From: Hippophae tibetana
Lineage: Eukaryota > Streptophyta > Magnoliopsida > Rosales > Elaeagnaceae
NCBI GenBank assembly: GCA_037013495.1
Contig: JAZDXN010000026.1
Span: forward strand, 5,270,001-5,334,000
DNA length: 64,000 nucleotides
Direction: 5' to 3'
Of this stretch, positions 42,601 to 55,800 are shown piece by piece. Each line of letters opens with the position of its first letter. The first letter of the stretch is position 1. The translations under genes were made by a program, and so were the position numbers. The notes beneath the pieces were generated by a model. It saw only the letters and a program-made list of their open reading frames with translations. It ran no database searches and was not told the origin of the DNA.

Positions 42601-45600
42601 TTTTCAATCAGTCTCTATTCTTCACAAAAAATAAGAGAAGATAAAAAGAAAGAGGATGTCGTTCACATTTTCAAAAACAACAAAACATTTTGTCAATATG
42701 AGTTACAAATTTCAACGGAGATAAGTTTTGACTCGGGTATCGGAACCACTATTATAATATATCAAATCGAAGGTCGTATTAAATTACACAATATTTTTTG
42801 GTCCGGCCAAAGAAAATCGTTTTTGTAACCAAATTACATAGTTTACATCACTTAATGGCTGTTTAAAGTTTGTGATGCACCATTTTCATTTTCCTTACTT
42901 CTGGTTTAATTCAATAGAGCTATATAGGAGATATTGATGCCGACCTAGGGTTGTTTCTTTATATTTTCAATCAGTCTCTATTCTTCACAAAAAATAAGAG
43001 AAGAGAAAAAGAAAGAGGATGTCGTTCAAATTTTCAAAAACAACAAAACATTTGGTAAGTATGAGTTACAGCTTTCAACGGAGATAAGTTTTGACTCGGG
43101 TATCGAAACCACTATTAATATATATCAAATCGAAGCTCGTATTAAATTACATAATATTTTTTGGTCCCGCCAAAGAAAATCGTTTTTGTACCCAAATTTA
43201 TTCGTTTACATCACTTAATAGGTGTTTAAAGTTTGTGACGCACCATTTTCATTTTTCTTACTTTAGGTTTAATTCAATAGAGCTATATAGGAGATATTGG
43301 TGCCGACCTAGGGTTGTTTCTTTATATTTTCAATCAGTCTCTATTCTTCACAAAAAATAAGAGAAGATAAAAAGAAAGAGGATGTCGTTCACATTTTCAA
43401 AAACAACAAAACATTTTGTCAATATGAGTTACAAATTTCAACGGAGATAAGTTTTGACTCGGGTATCGAAACCGCTATTATAATATATCAAGTCAAAGCT
43501 CGTGTCAAATTACACAATATGTTTTGGTCCCACCAAGGAAAATCGTTTTTGTACCCAAATTAACACATTTACTCCACTTTCCGAGGGTTTAAAGTTTTTC
43601 ACGCACCATTTTCATTTTACTTAGTGCTAGTTTAATTCAATAGAGCTATAGAGTAGATATTGGTGCCAACCTAGGGTTGTTTCTTTATATTTTCAATAAG
43701 TCTCTATTCTTCAAGAAAAAAATAAGAAAAGAGAAAAAGAAAGAGGATGTCGTTCACGTTTTCAAAAACATCAAAACATTTGGTAAATATGAGTTACAGC
43801 TTTAAACGAAGATAAGTTTTGACTCGGGTATCGGAACCACTGTTATAATATATCAAATCGAAGCTCGTATGAAATTACACAATATTTTTTGGTCCCACCA
43901 AGGAAAATCGTTTTTGTACCCAAATTTATTCGTTTACATCACTTAATGGGTGTTTAACGTTTGTGACACACCATTTTCATTTTTCTTACTTCTAGTTTAA
44001 TTCAATAGAGCTATATAGGAGATATTGGTGCCGACCTAGGGTTGTTTCTTTATATTTTCAATCAGTCTCTATTCTTCACAAAAAATAAGAGAAGGGAAAA
44101 AAAAAGTGGATGCCGTTCACGTTTTCAAAAACAACAAAACATTTTGTAAATATGAGTTACAACTTTCAATAGAGATAACTATTGACTCGTGTATCGAAAC
44201 CACTATTATAATATATCAAATCGAAGCTCGTATTAAATTACATAATATTTTTTGGTCCCGCCAAAGAAAATAGTTTTTGTACCCAAATTTATTCGTTTAC
44301 ATCACTTAATGGGTGTTTAAAGTTTGTGAGGCACCATTTTCATTTTTCTTACTTCTGGTTTAATTCAATAGAGCTATATAGGAGATATTGGTGCCGACCT
44401 AGGGTTGTTTCTTTATATTTTCAATCAGTCTCTATTCTTCACAAAAAATAAGAGAAGAGAAAAAGAAAGAGAATGTCGTTCACATTTTCAAAAACAAACA
44501 AACATTTTGTCAATATGAGTTACAACTTTCAACGGAGATAACTTTTGACTCGGGTATCGAAACCGCTATTATAATATATCAAGTCAAAGCTCGTGTCAAA
44601 TTACACAATATGTTTTGGTCCCACCAAGGAAAATCGTTTTTGTACCCAAATTAACACATTTACTCCACTTTCCGAGGGTTTAAAGTTTTTCACGCACCAT
44701 TTTCATTTTCCTTAGTGCTAGTTTAATTCAATAGAGCTATAGGGGAGATATTGGTTCCAACCTAGGGTTGTTTCTTTATATTTTCAATAAGTCTCTATTC
44801 TTCAAGAAAAAAATAAGAGAAGAGAAAAAGAAAGAGGATGTCGTTCAAATTTTCAAAAACAACAAAACATTTGGTAAGTATAAGTTACAGCTTTCAACGG
44901 AGATAAGTTTTGACTCGGGTATCGAAACCACTATTAATATATATCAAATCGAAGCTCGTATTAAATTACATAATATTTTTTGGTCCCGCCAAAGAAAATC
45001 GTTTTTGTACCCAAATTTATTCGTTTACATCACTTAATAGGTGTTTAAAGTTTGTGACGCACCATTTTCATTTTTCTTACTTTAGGTTTAATTCAATAGA
45101 GCTATATACGAGATATTGGTGCCGACCTAGGGTTGTTTCTTTATATTTTCAATCAGTCTCTATTCTTCACAAAAAATAAGAGAAGATAAAAAGAAAGATG
45201 ATGTCGTTCACATTTTCAAAAACAACAAAACATTTTGTCAATATGAGTTACAAATTTCAACGGAGATAAGTTTTGACTCGGGTATCGAAACCGCTATTAT
45301 AATATATCAAGTCAAAGCTCGTGTCAAATTACACAATATGTTTTGGTCCCACCAAGGAAAATCGTTTTTGTACCCAAATTAACACATTTACTCCACTTTC
45401 CGAGGGTTTAAAGTTTTTCACGCACCATTTTCATTTTACTTAGTGCTAGTTTAATTCAATAGAGCTATAGAGTAGATATTGGTGCCAACCTAGGGTTGTT
45501 TCTTTATATTTTCAATAAGTCTCTATTCTTCAAGAAAAAAATAAGAAAAGAGAAAAAGAAAGAGGATGTCGTTCACGTTTTCAAAAACATCAAAACATTT

Positions 45601-46276
45601 GGTAAATATGAGTTACAGCTTTAAACGAAGATAAGTTTTGACTCGGGTATCGGAACCACTATTATAATATATCAAATCGAAGCTCGTATGAAATTACACA
45701 ATATTTTTTGGTCCCACCATGGAAAATCGTTTTTGTACCCAAATTAACACATTTACTTCACTTTCCGAGGGTTTAAAGTTTTTCACGCACCATTTTCATT
45801 TTACTTAGTGCTAGTTTAATTCAATAGAGCTATATAGGAGATATTGGTGCCAACCTAGGGTAGTTTCTTTATATTTTCAATAAGTCTCTATTCTTCACAA
45901 AAAATAAGGGAAGAGAAAAAGAAAGAGGATGTCGTTCACATTTTCAAAAACAACAAAACATTTGGTAAATATGAGTTACAACTTTCAATGGAGATAATTT
46001 TTGACTCGGGTATCGAAACCACTATTAACATATATCAAATCGAAGTTCGTATTAAATTACACAATATTTTTTGAACCCGCCATAGAAAATCGTTTTTGTA
46101 CCCAAATTTATTCGTTTACATCACTTAATGGGTGTTTAACGTTTGTGACACACCATTTTCATTTTTCTTACTTCTAGTTTAATTCAATAGAGCTATATAG
46201 GAGATATTGGTGCCGACCTAGGGTTGTTTCTTTATATTTTCAATCAGTCTCTATTCTTCACAAAAAATAAGAGAAG
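39669..46276 (+). repeat. 18-monomer tandem satellite duplication, copy 1 (offset 6542 bp)
   Basis: This block is repeated directly next to itself at an offset of 6542 bp; about 65 bp overlap is the repeated junction sequence. Rare variants recur at exactly that offset: GATTTCGTTCAC, TTTTGCCTCGGG, ATTAAATAAACAATA, CTTACTTTAGG, GAAGGGAAAAAAAAAGTGG and GGGTAGTTTC. One mismatch I confirmed is C at 42529 against T at 49071. The copies look almost identical, so the event is recent. Confidence 0.92.
39742..43387 (+). repeat. Nested five-monomer (1816 bp) tandem duplication
   Basis: Inside the 18-monomer block, about 39742-41571 recurs at about 41558-43387 with an 1816-bp offset. Shared marks are CACGTTTTC followed by AACAAGACATTTTG and ATGAGTTCCAAC, then TTTTGCCTCGGG, then the D monomer ending CACTTAATGGCTG (in the first copy this ends the repeat pair). 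Because the 1816-bp pair is itself present in both 6542-bp copies, it formed before the larger duplication. Confidence 0.85.
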
Positions 46277-49200
46277 AGAAAAAGAAAGAGGATGTCGTTC
46301 ACGTTTTCAAAAACAACAAGACATTTTGTCAATATGAGTTCCAACTTTCAACGGAGATAACTTTTGACTCGGGTATCGAAACCGCTATTATAATATATCA
46401 AATCGGAGCTCGTTTCAAATTACACAATATGTTTTGGTCCCACCAAGGAAAATCGTTTTTGTACCCAAATTCACACATTTACTTCACTTTCCGAGGGTTT
46501 AAAGTTTTTCACGCACCATTTTCATTTTACTTAGTGCTAGTTTAATTCAATAGAGCTATAGAGGAGATATTGGTGCCAACCTAGGGTTGTTTCTTTATAT
46601 TTTCAATAAGTCTCTATTCTTCAAGAAAAAAATAAGAAAAGAGAAAAAGAAAGAGGATTTCGTTCACATTTTCAAAAACAACAAAACATTTGGTAAGTAT
46701 GAGTTACAGCTTTCAACGGAGATAAGTTTTGCCTCGGGTATCGAAACCACTATTAATATATATCAAATCGAAGCTCGTATTAAATAAACAATATTTTTTG
46801 GTCCCGCCAAAGAAAATCGTTTTTGTACCCAAATTACATCGTTTACATCACTTAATAGGTGTTTCAAGTTTGTGACGCACCATTTTCATTTATCTTACTT
46901 CTGGTTTAATTCAATAGAGCTATATAGGAGATATTGGTGCCAACCTAGGGTTGTTTCTTTATATTTTCAATTAGTCTCTATTCTTCACAAAAAATAAGAG
47001 AAGAGAAAAAGAAAGAGTATGTCGTTCACATTTTCAAAAACAACAAAACATTTGGTAAATATGAGTTACAGCTTTCAATGGAGATAACTTTTGACTCGGG
47101 TATCGAAACCATTATTAACATATATCAAATCGAAGCTCGTATTAAATTACATAATATTTTTTGGTCCCGCCAAAGAAAATCGTTTTTGTACCCAAATTTA
47201 TTCGTTTACATCACTTAATAGGTGTTTAAAGTTTGTTACGCACCATTTTCATTTTTCTTACTTTAGGTTTAATTCAATAGAGCTATATAGGAGATATTGG
47301 TGCCGACCTAGGGTTGTTTCTTTATATTTTCAATCAGTCTCTATTCTTCACAAAAAATAAGAGAAGATAAAAAGAAAGAGGATGTCGTTCACATTTTCAA
47401 AAACAACAAAACATTTTGTCAATATGAGTTACAAATTTCAACGGAGATAAGTTTTGACTCGGGTATCGGAACCACTATTATAATATATCAAATCGAAGGT
47501 CGTATTAAATTACACAATATTTTTTGGTCCGGCCAAAGAAAATCGTTTTTGTAACCAAATTACATAGTTTACATCACTTAATGGCTGTTTAAAGTTTGTG
47601 ATGCACCATTTTCATTTTCCTTACTTCTGGTTTAATTCAATAGAGCTATATAGGAGATATTGATGCCGACCTAGGGTTGTTTCTTTATATTTTCAATCAG
47701 TCTCTATTCTTCACAAAAAATAAGAGAAGAGAAAAAGAAAGAGGATGTCGTTCAAATTTTCAAAAACAACAAAACATTTGGTAAGTATGAGTTACAGCTT
47801 TCAACGGAGATAAGTTTTGACTCGGGTATCGAAACCACTATTAATATATATCAAATCGAAGCTCGTATTAAATTACATAATATTTTTTGGTCCCGCCAAA
47901 GAAAATCGTTTTTGTACCCAAATTTATTCGTTTACATCACTTAATAGGTGTTTAAAGTTTGTGACGCACCATTTTCATTTTTCTTACTTTAGGTTTAATT
48001 CAATAGAGCTATATAGGAGATATTGGTGCCGACCTAGGGTTGTTTCTTTATATTTTCAATCAGTCTCTATTCTTCACAAAAAATAAGAGAAGATAAAAAG
48101 AAAGAGGATGTCGTTCACGTTTTCAAAAACAACAAGACATTTTGTCAATATGAGTTCCAACTTTCAACGGAGATAACTTTTGACTCGGGTATCGAAACCG
48201 CTATTATAATATATCAAATCGGAGCTCGTTTCAAATTACACAATATGTTTTGGTCCCACCAAGGAAAATCGTTTTTGTACCCAAATTCACACATTTACTT
48301 CACTTTCCGAGGGTTTAAAGTTTTTCACGCACCATTTTCATTTTACTTAGTGCTAGTTTAATTCAATAGAGCTATAGAGGAGATATTGGTGCCAACCTAG
48401 GGTTGTTTCTTTATATTTTCAATAAGTCTCTATTCTTCAAGAAAAAAATAAGAAAAGAGAAAAAGAAAGAGGATTTCGTTCACATTTTCAAAAACAACAA
48501 AACATTTGGTAAGTATGAGTTACAGCTTTCAACGGAGATAAGTTTTGCCTCGGGTATCGAAACCACTATTAATATATATCAAATCGAAGCTCGTATTAAA
48601 TAAACAATATTTTTTGGTCCCGCCAAAGAAAATCGTTTTTGTACCCAAATTACATCGTTTACATCACTTAATAGGTGTTTCAAGTTTGTGACGCACCATT
48701 TTCATTTATCTTACTTCTGGTTTAATTCAATAGAGCTATATAGGAGATATTGGTGCCAACCTAGGGTTGTTTCTTTATATTTTCAATTAGTCTCTATTCT
48801 TCACAAAAAATAAGAGAAGAGAAAAAGAAAGAGTATGTCGTTCACATTTTCAAAAACAACAAAACATTTGGTAAATATGAGTTACAGCTTTCAATGGAGA
48901 TAACTTTTGACTCGGGTATCGAAACCATTATTAACATATATCAAATCGAAGCTCGTATTAAATTACATAATATTTTTTGGTCCCGCCAAAGAAAATCGTT
49001 TTTGTACCCAAATTTATTCGTTTACATCACTTAATAGGTGTTTAAAGTTTGTTACGCACCATTTTCATTTTTCTTACTTTAGGTTTAATTCAATAGAGCT
49101 ATATAGGAGATATTGGTGCCGACCTAGGGTTGTTTCTTTATATTTTCAATCAGTCTCTATTCTTCACAAAAAATAAGAGAAGATAAAAAGAAAGAGGATG

Positions 49201-52200
49201 TCGTTCACATTTTCAAAAACAACAAAACATTTTGTCAATATGAGTTACAAATTTCAACGGAGATAAGTTTTGACTCGGGTATCGGAACCACTATTATAAT
49301 ATATCAAATCGAAGGTCGTATTAAATTACACAATATTTTTTGGTCCGGCCAAAGAAAATCGTTTTTGTAACCAAATTACATAGTTTACATCACTTAATGG
49401 CTGTTTAAAGTTTGTGATGCACCATTTTCATTTTCCTTACTTCTGGTTTAATTCAATAGAGCTATATAGGAGATATTGATGCCGACCTAGGGTTGTTTCT
49501 TTATATTTTCAATCAGTCTCTATTCTTCACAAAAAATAAGAGAAGAGAAAAAGAAAGAGGATGTCGTTCAAATTTTCAAAAACAACAAAACATTTGGTAA
49601 GTATGAGTTACAGCTTTCAACGGAGATAAGTTTTGACTCGGGTATCGAAACCACTATTAATATATATCAAATCGAAGCTCGTATTAAATTACATAATATT
49701 TTTTGGTCCCGCCAAAGAAAATCGTTTTTGTACCCAAATTTATTCGTTTACATCACTTAATAGGTGTTTAAAGTTTGTGACGCACCATTTTCATTTTTCT
49801 TACTTTAGGTTTAATTCAATAGAGCTATATAGGAGATATTGGTGCCGACCTAGGGTTGTTTCTTTATATTTTCAATCAGTCTCTATTCTTCACAAAAAAT
49901 AAGAGAAGATAAAAAGAAAGAGGATGTCGTTCACATTTTCAAAAACAACAAAACATTTTGTCAATATGAGTTACAAATTTCAACGGAGATAAGTTTTGAC
50001 TCGGGTATCGAAACCGCTATTATAATATATCAAGTCAAAGCTCGTGTCAAATTACACAATATGTTTTGGTCCCACCAAGGAAAATCGTTTTTGTACCCAA
50101 ATTAACACATTTACTCCACTTTCCGAGGGTTTAAAGTTTTTCACGCACCATTTTCATTTTACTTAGTGCTAGTTTAATTCAATAGAGCTATAGAGTAGAT
50201 ATTGGTGCCAACCTAGGGTTGTTTCTTTATATTTTCAATAAGTCTCTATTCTTCAAGAAAAAAATAAGAAAAGAGAAAAAGAAAGAGGATGTCGTTCACG
50301 TTTTCAAAAACATCAAAACATTTGGTAAATATGAGTTACAGCTTTAAACGAAGATAAGTTTTGACTCGGGTATCGGAACCACTGTTATAATATATCAAAT
50401 CGAAGCTCGTATGAAATTACACAATATTTTTTGGTCCCACCAAGGAAAATCGTTTTTGTACCCAAATTTATTCGTTTACATCACTTAATGGGTGTTTAAC
50501 GTTTGTGACACACCATTTTCATTTTTCTTACTTCTAGTTTAATTCAATAGAGCTATATAGGAGATATTGGTGCCGACCTAGGGTTGTTTCTTTATATTTT
50601 CAATCAGTCTCTATTCTTCACAAAAAATAAGAGAAGGGAAAAAAAAAGTGGATGCCGTTCACGTTTTCAAAAACAACAAAACATTTTGTAAATATGAGTT
50701 ACAACTTTCAATAGAGATAACTATTGACTCGTGTATCGAAACCACTATTATAATATATCAAATCGAAGCTCGTATTAAATTACATAATATTTTTTGGTCC
50801 CGCCAAAGAAAATAGTTTTTGTACCCAAATTTATTCGTTTACATCACTTAATGGGTGTTTAAAGTTTGTGAGGCACCATTTTCATTTTTCTTACTTCTGG
50901 TTTAATTCAATAGAGCTATATAGGAGATATTGGTGCCGACCTAGGGTTGTTTCTTTATATTTTCAATCAGTCTCTATTCTTCACAAAAAATAAGAGAAGA
51001 GAAAAAGAAAGAGAATGTCGTTCACATTTTCAAAAACAAACAAACATTTTGTCAATATGAGTTACAACTTTCAACGGAGATAACTTTTGACTCGGGTATC
51101 GAAACCGCTATTATAATATATCAAGTCAAAGCTCGTGTCAAATTACACAATATGTTTTGGTCCCACCAAGGAAAATCGTTTTTGTACCCAAATTAACACA
51201 TTTACTCCACTTTCCGAGGGTTTAAAGTTTTTCACGCACCATTTTCATTTTCCTTAGTGCTAGTTTAATTCAATAGAGCTATAGGGGAGATATTGGTTCC
51301 AACCTAGGGTTGTTTCTTTATATTTTCAATAAGTCTCTATTCTTCAAGAAAAAAATAAGAGAAGAGAAAAAGAAAGAGGATGTCGTTCAAATTTTCAAAA
51401 ACAACAAAACATTTGGTAAGTATAAGTTACAGCTTTCAACGGAGATAAGTTTTGACTCGGGTATCGAAACCACTATTAATATATATCAAATCGAAGCTCG
51501 TATTAAATTACATAATATTTTTTGGTCCCGCCAAAGAAAATCGTTTTTGTACCCAAATTTATTCGTTTACATCACTTAATAGGTGTTTAAAGTTTGTGAC
51601 GCACCATTTTCATTTTTCTTACTTTAGGTTTAATTCAATAGAGCTATATACGAGATATTGGTGCCGACCTAGGGTTGTTTCTTTATATTTTCAATCAGTC
51701 TCTATTCTTCACAAAAAATAAGAGAAGATAAAAAGAAAGATGATGTCGTTCACATTTTCAAAAACAACAAAACATTTTGTCAATATGAGTTACAAATTTC
51801 AACGGAGATAAGTTTTGACTCGGGTATCGAAACCGCTATTATAATATATCAAGTCAAAGCTCGTGTCAAATTACACAATATGTTTTGGTCCCACCAAGGA
51901 AAATCGTTTTTGTACCCAAATTAACACATTTACTCCACTTTCCGAGGGTTTAAAGTTTTTCACGCACCATTTTCATTTTACTTAGTGCTAGTTTAATTCA
52001 ATAGAGCTATAGAGTAGATATTGGTGCCAACCTAGGGTTGTTTCTTTATATTTTCAATAAGTCTCTATTCTTCAAGAAAAAAATAAGAAAAGAGAAAAAG
52101 AAAGAGGATGTCGTTCACGTTTTCAAAAACATCAAAACATTTGGTAAATATGAGTTACAGCTTTAAACGAAGATAAGTTTTGACTCGGGTATCGGAACCA

Positions 52201-52818
52201 CTATTATAATATATCAAATCGAAGCTCGTATGAAATTACACAATATTTTTTGGTCCCACCATGGAAAATCGTTTTTGTACCCAAATTAACACATTTACTT
52301 CACTTTCCGAGGGTTTAAAGTTTTTCACGCACCATTTTCATTTTACTTAGTGCTAGTTTAATTCAATAGAGCTATATAGGAGATATTGGTGCCAACCTAG
52401 GGTAGTTTCTTTATATTTTCAATAAGTCTCTATTCTTCACAAAAAATAAGGGAAGAGAAAAAGAAAGAGGATGTCGTTCACATTTTCAAAAACAACAAAA
52501 CATTTGGTAAATATGAGTTACAACTTTCAATGGAGATAATTTTTGACTCGGGTATCGAAACCACTATTAACATATATCAAATCGAAGTTCGTATTAAATT
52601 ACACAATATTTTTTGAACCCGCCATAGAAAATCGTTTTTGTACCCAAATTTATTCGTTTACATCACTTAATGGGTGTTTAACGTTTGTGACACACCATTT
52701 TCATTTTTCTTACTTCTAGTTTAATTCAATAGAGCTATATAGGAGATATTGGTGCCGACCTAGGGTTGTTTCTTTATATTTTCAATCAGTCTCTATTCTT
52801 CACAAAAAATAAGAGAAG
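46211..52818 (+). repeat. 18-monomer tandem satellite duplication, copy 2 (offset 6542 bp)
   Basis: This is the second copy of the block starting at 39669. It ends where this copy continues into AAGGGAAAAAAAAAGTGG while the first copy continues into AAGAGAAAAAGAAAG (about 52818 and 46276). The whole nested structure, including the 1816-bp internal duplication, is preserved. Confidence 0.92.
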
Positions 52819-55800
52819 GGAAAAAAAAAGTGGATGCCGTTCACGTTTTCAAAAACAACAAAACATTTTGTAAATATGAGTTACAACTTTCAACAGAGAT
52901 AACTATTGACTCGTGTATCGAAACCACTATTATAATATATCAAATCGAAGCTCGTATTAAATTACATAATATTTTTTGGTCCCGCCAAAGAAAATAGTTT
53001 TTGTACCCAAATTTATTCGTTTACATCACTTAATGGGTGTTTAAAGTTTGTGACGCACCATTTTCATTTTTCTTATTTCTGGTTTAATTCAATAGAGCTA
53101 TATAGTAGATATTGGTGCCAACCTAGGGTTGTTTCTTTATATTTTCAATCAGTCTCTATTCTTCACAAAAAATAAGAGAAGAGAAAAAGAAAGAGAATGT
53201 CGTTCACATTTTCAAAAACAACAAAACATTTTGTCAATATGAGTTACAACTTTCAACGGAGATAACTTTTGACTCGGGTATCGAAACCGCTATTATAATA
53301 TATCAAGTCAAAGCTCGTGTGAAATTACACAATATGTTTTGGTCCCACCAAGGAAAATCGTTTTTGTACCCAAATTAACACATTTACTCCACTTTCCGAG
53401 GGTTTAAAGTTTTTCACGCACCATTTTCATTTTACTTAGTGCTAGTTTAATTCAATAGAGCTATAGAGTAGATATTGGTGCCAACCTAGGGTTGTTTCTT
53501 TATATTTTCAATAAGTCTCTATTCTTCAAGAAAAAAATAAGAAAAGAGAAAAAGAAAGAGGATGTCGTTCACGTTTTCAAAAACAACAAAACATTTGGTA
53601 AATATGAGTTATAGCTTTAAACGAAGATAAGTTTTGACTCGGGTATCGGAACCACTATTATAATATATCAAATCGAAGCTCGTATTAAATTACACAATAT
53701 TTTTTGGTCCGGCCAAAGAAAATCGTTTTTGTAACCAAATTACATAGTTTACATCACTTAATAGGTGTTTAAAGTTTGTGATGCACCATTTTCATTTTCC
53801 TTACTTCTGGTTTAATTCAATAGAGCTATATAGATGATATTGGTGCCGACCTAGGGTTGTTTCTTTATATTTTCAATCAGTGTCTATTCTTCACAAAAAA
53901 TAAGAGAAGAGAAAAAGAAAGAGGATGTCGTTCACATTTTCAAGAACAACAAAACATTTGGTAAATATGAGTTACAGCTTTCAATGGAGATAACTTTTGA
54001 CTCGTGTATCGAAACTCCTATTATAATATATCAAATCAGAGATCGTTTCAAATTACACAATATGTTTTGGTCCCGCCATAGAAAATCGTTTTTGTACCCA
54101 AATTTATTCGTTTACATCACTTAATGGGTGTTTAACGTTTGTGACACACCATTTTCATTTTTCTTACTTCTAGTTTAATTCAATAGAGATGTATAGGAGA
54201 TATTGGTGCCGACCTAGGGTTGTTTCTTTATATTTTCAATCAGTCTCTATTCTTCACGAAAAATAAGAGAAGGGAAAAAAAAAAGTGGATGCCGTTCACG
54301 TTTTCAAAAACAACAAAACATTTTTTAATATGAGTTACAACTTTCAACAGAGATAACTATTGACTCGTGTATCGAAACCACTATTATAATATATCAAATC
54401 GAAGCTCGTATTAAATTACATAATATTTTTTGGTCCCGCCAAAGAAAATAGTTTTTGTACCCAAATTTATTCGTTTACATCACTTAATGGGTGTTTAAAG
54501 TTTGTGACGCACCATTTTCATTTTTCTTACTTCTGGTTTAATTCAATAGAGCTATATAGGAGATATTGGTGCCAACCTAGGGTTGTTTCTTTATATTTTC
54601 AATCAGTCTCTATTCTTCACAAAAAATAAGAGAAGGGAAAAAAAAAGTGGATGTCGTTCACGTTTTCAAAAACAACAAAACATTTTGTAAATATGAGTTA
54701 CAACTTTCAACAGAGATAACTATTGACTCGTGTATCGAAACCACTATTATAATATATCAAATCGAAGCTCGTATTAAATTACATAATATTTTTTGGTCCC
54801 GCCAAAGAAAATAGTTTTTGTACCCAAATTTATTCGTTTACATCACTTAATGGGTGTTTAAAGTTTGTGACGCACCATTTTCATTTTTCTTACTTCTGGT
54901 TTAATTCAATAGAGCTATATAGGAGATATTGGTGCCAACCTAGGGTTGTTTCTTTATATTTTCAATCAGTCTCTATTCTTCACAAAAAATAAGAGAAGAG
55001 AAAAAGAAAGAGAATGTCGTTCACATTTTCAAAAACAACAAAACATTTTGTCAATATGAGTTACAACTTTCAACGGAGATAACTTTTGACCCGGGTATCG
55101 AAACCGCTATTATAATATATCAAGTCAAAGCTCGTGTCAAATTACACAATATGTTTTGGTCCCACCAAGGAAAATCGTTTTTGTACCCAAATTAACACAT
55201 TTACTCCACTTTCCGAGGGTTTAAAGTTTTTCACGCACCATTTTCATTTTACTTAGTGCTAGTTTAATTCAATAGAGCTATAGAGTAGATATTGGTGCCA
55301 ACCTAGGGTTGTTTCTTTATATTTTCAATAAGTCTCTATTCTTCAAGAAAAAAATAAGAAAAGAGAAAAAGAAAGAGGATGTCGTTCACGTTTTCAAAAA
55401 CAACAAAACATTTGGTAAATATGAGTTACAGCTTTAAACGAAGATAAGTTTTGACTCGGGTATCGGAACCACTATTATAATATATCAAATCGAAGCTCGT
55501 ATTAAATTACACAATATTTTTTGGTCCGGCCAAAGAAAATCGTTTTTGTAACCAAATTTATTCGTTTACATCACTTAATGGGTGTTTAACGTTTGTGACA
55601 CACCATTTTCATTTTTCTTACTTCTAGTTTAATTCAATAGAGATGTATAGGAGATATTGGTGCCGACCTAGGGTTGTTTTTTTATATTTTCAATCAGTCT
55701 CTATTCTTCACGAAAAATAAGAGAAGGGAAAAAAAAAGTGGATGCCGTTCACGTTTTCAAAAACAACAAAACATTTTTTAATATGAGTTACAACTTTCAA

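Noticed and set aside
178..51721. Dozens of open frames of about 60-89 codons recurring through the array in two overlapping frames
   Set aside because: They recur at the satellite period, mostly start at TTG, overlap each other, and show no coding composition or ribosome or promoter context. They are a by-product of a long repeat without stops in those frames.
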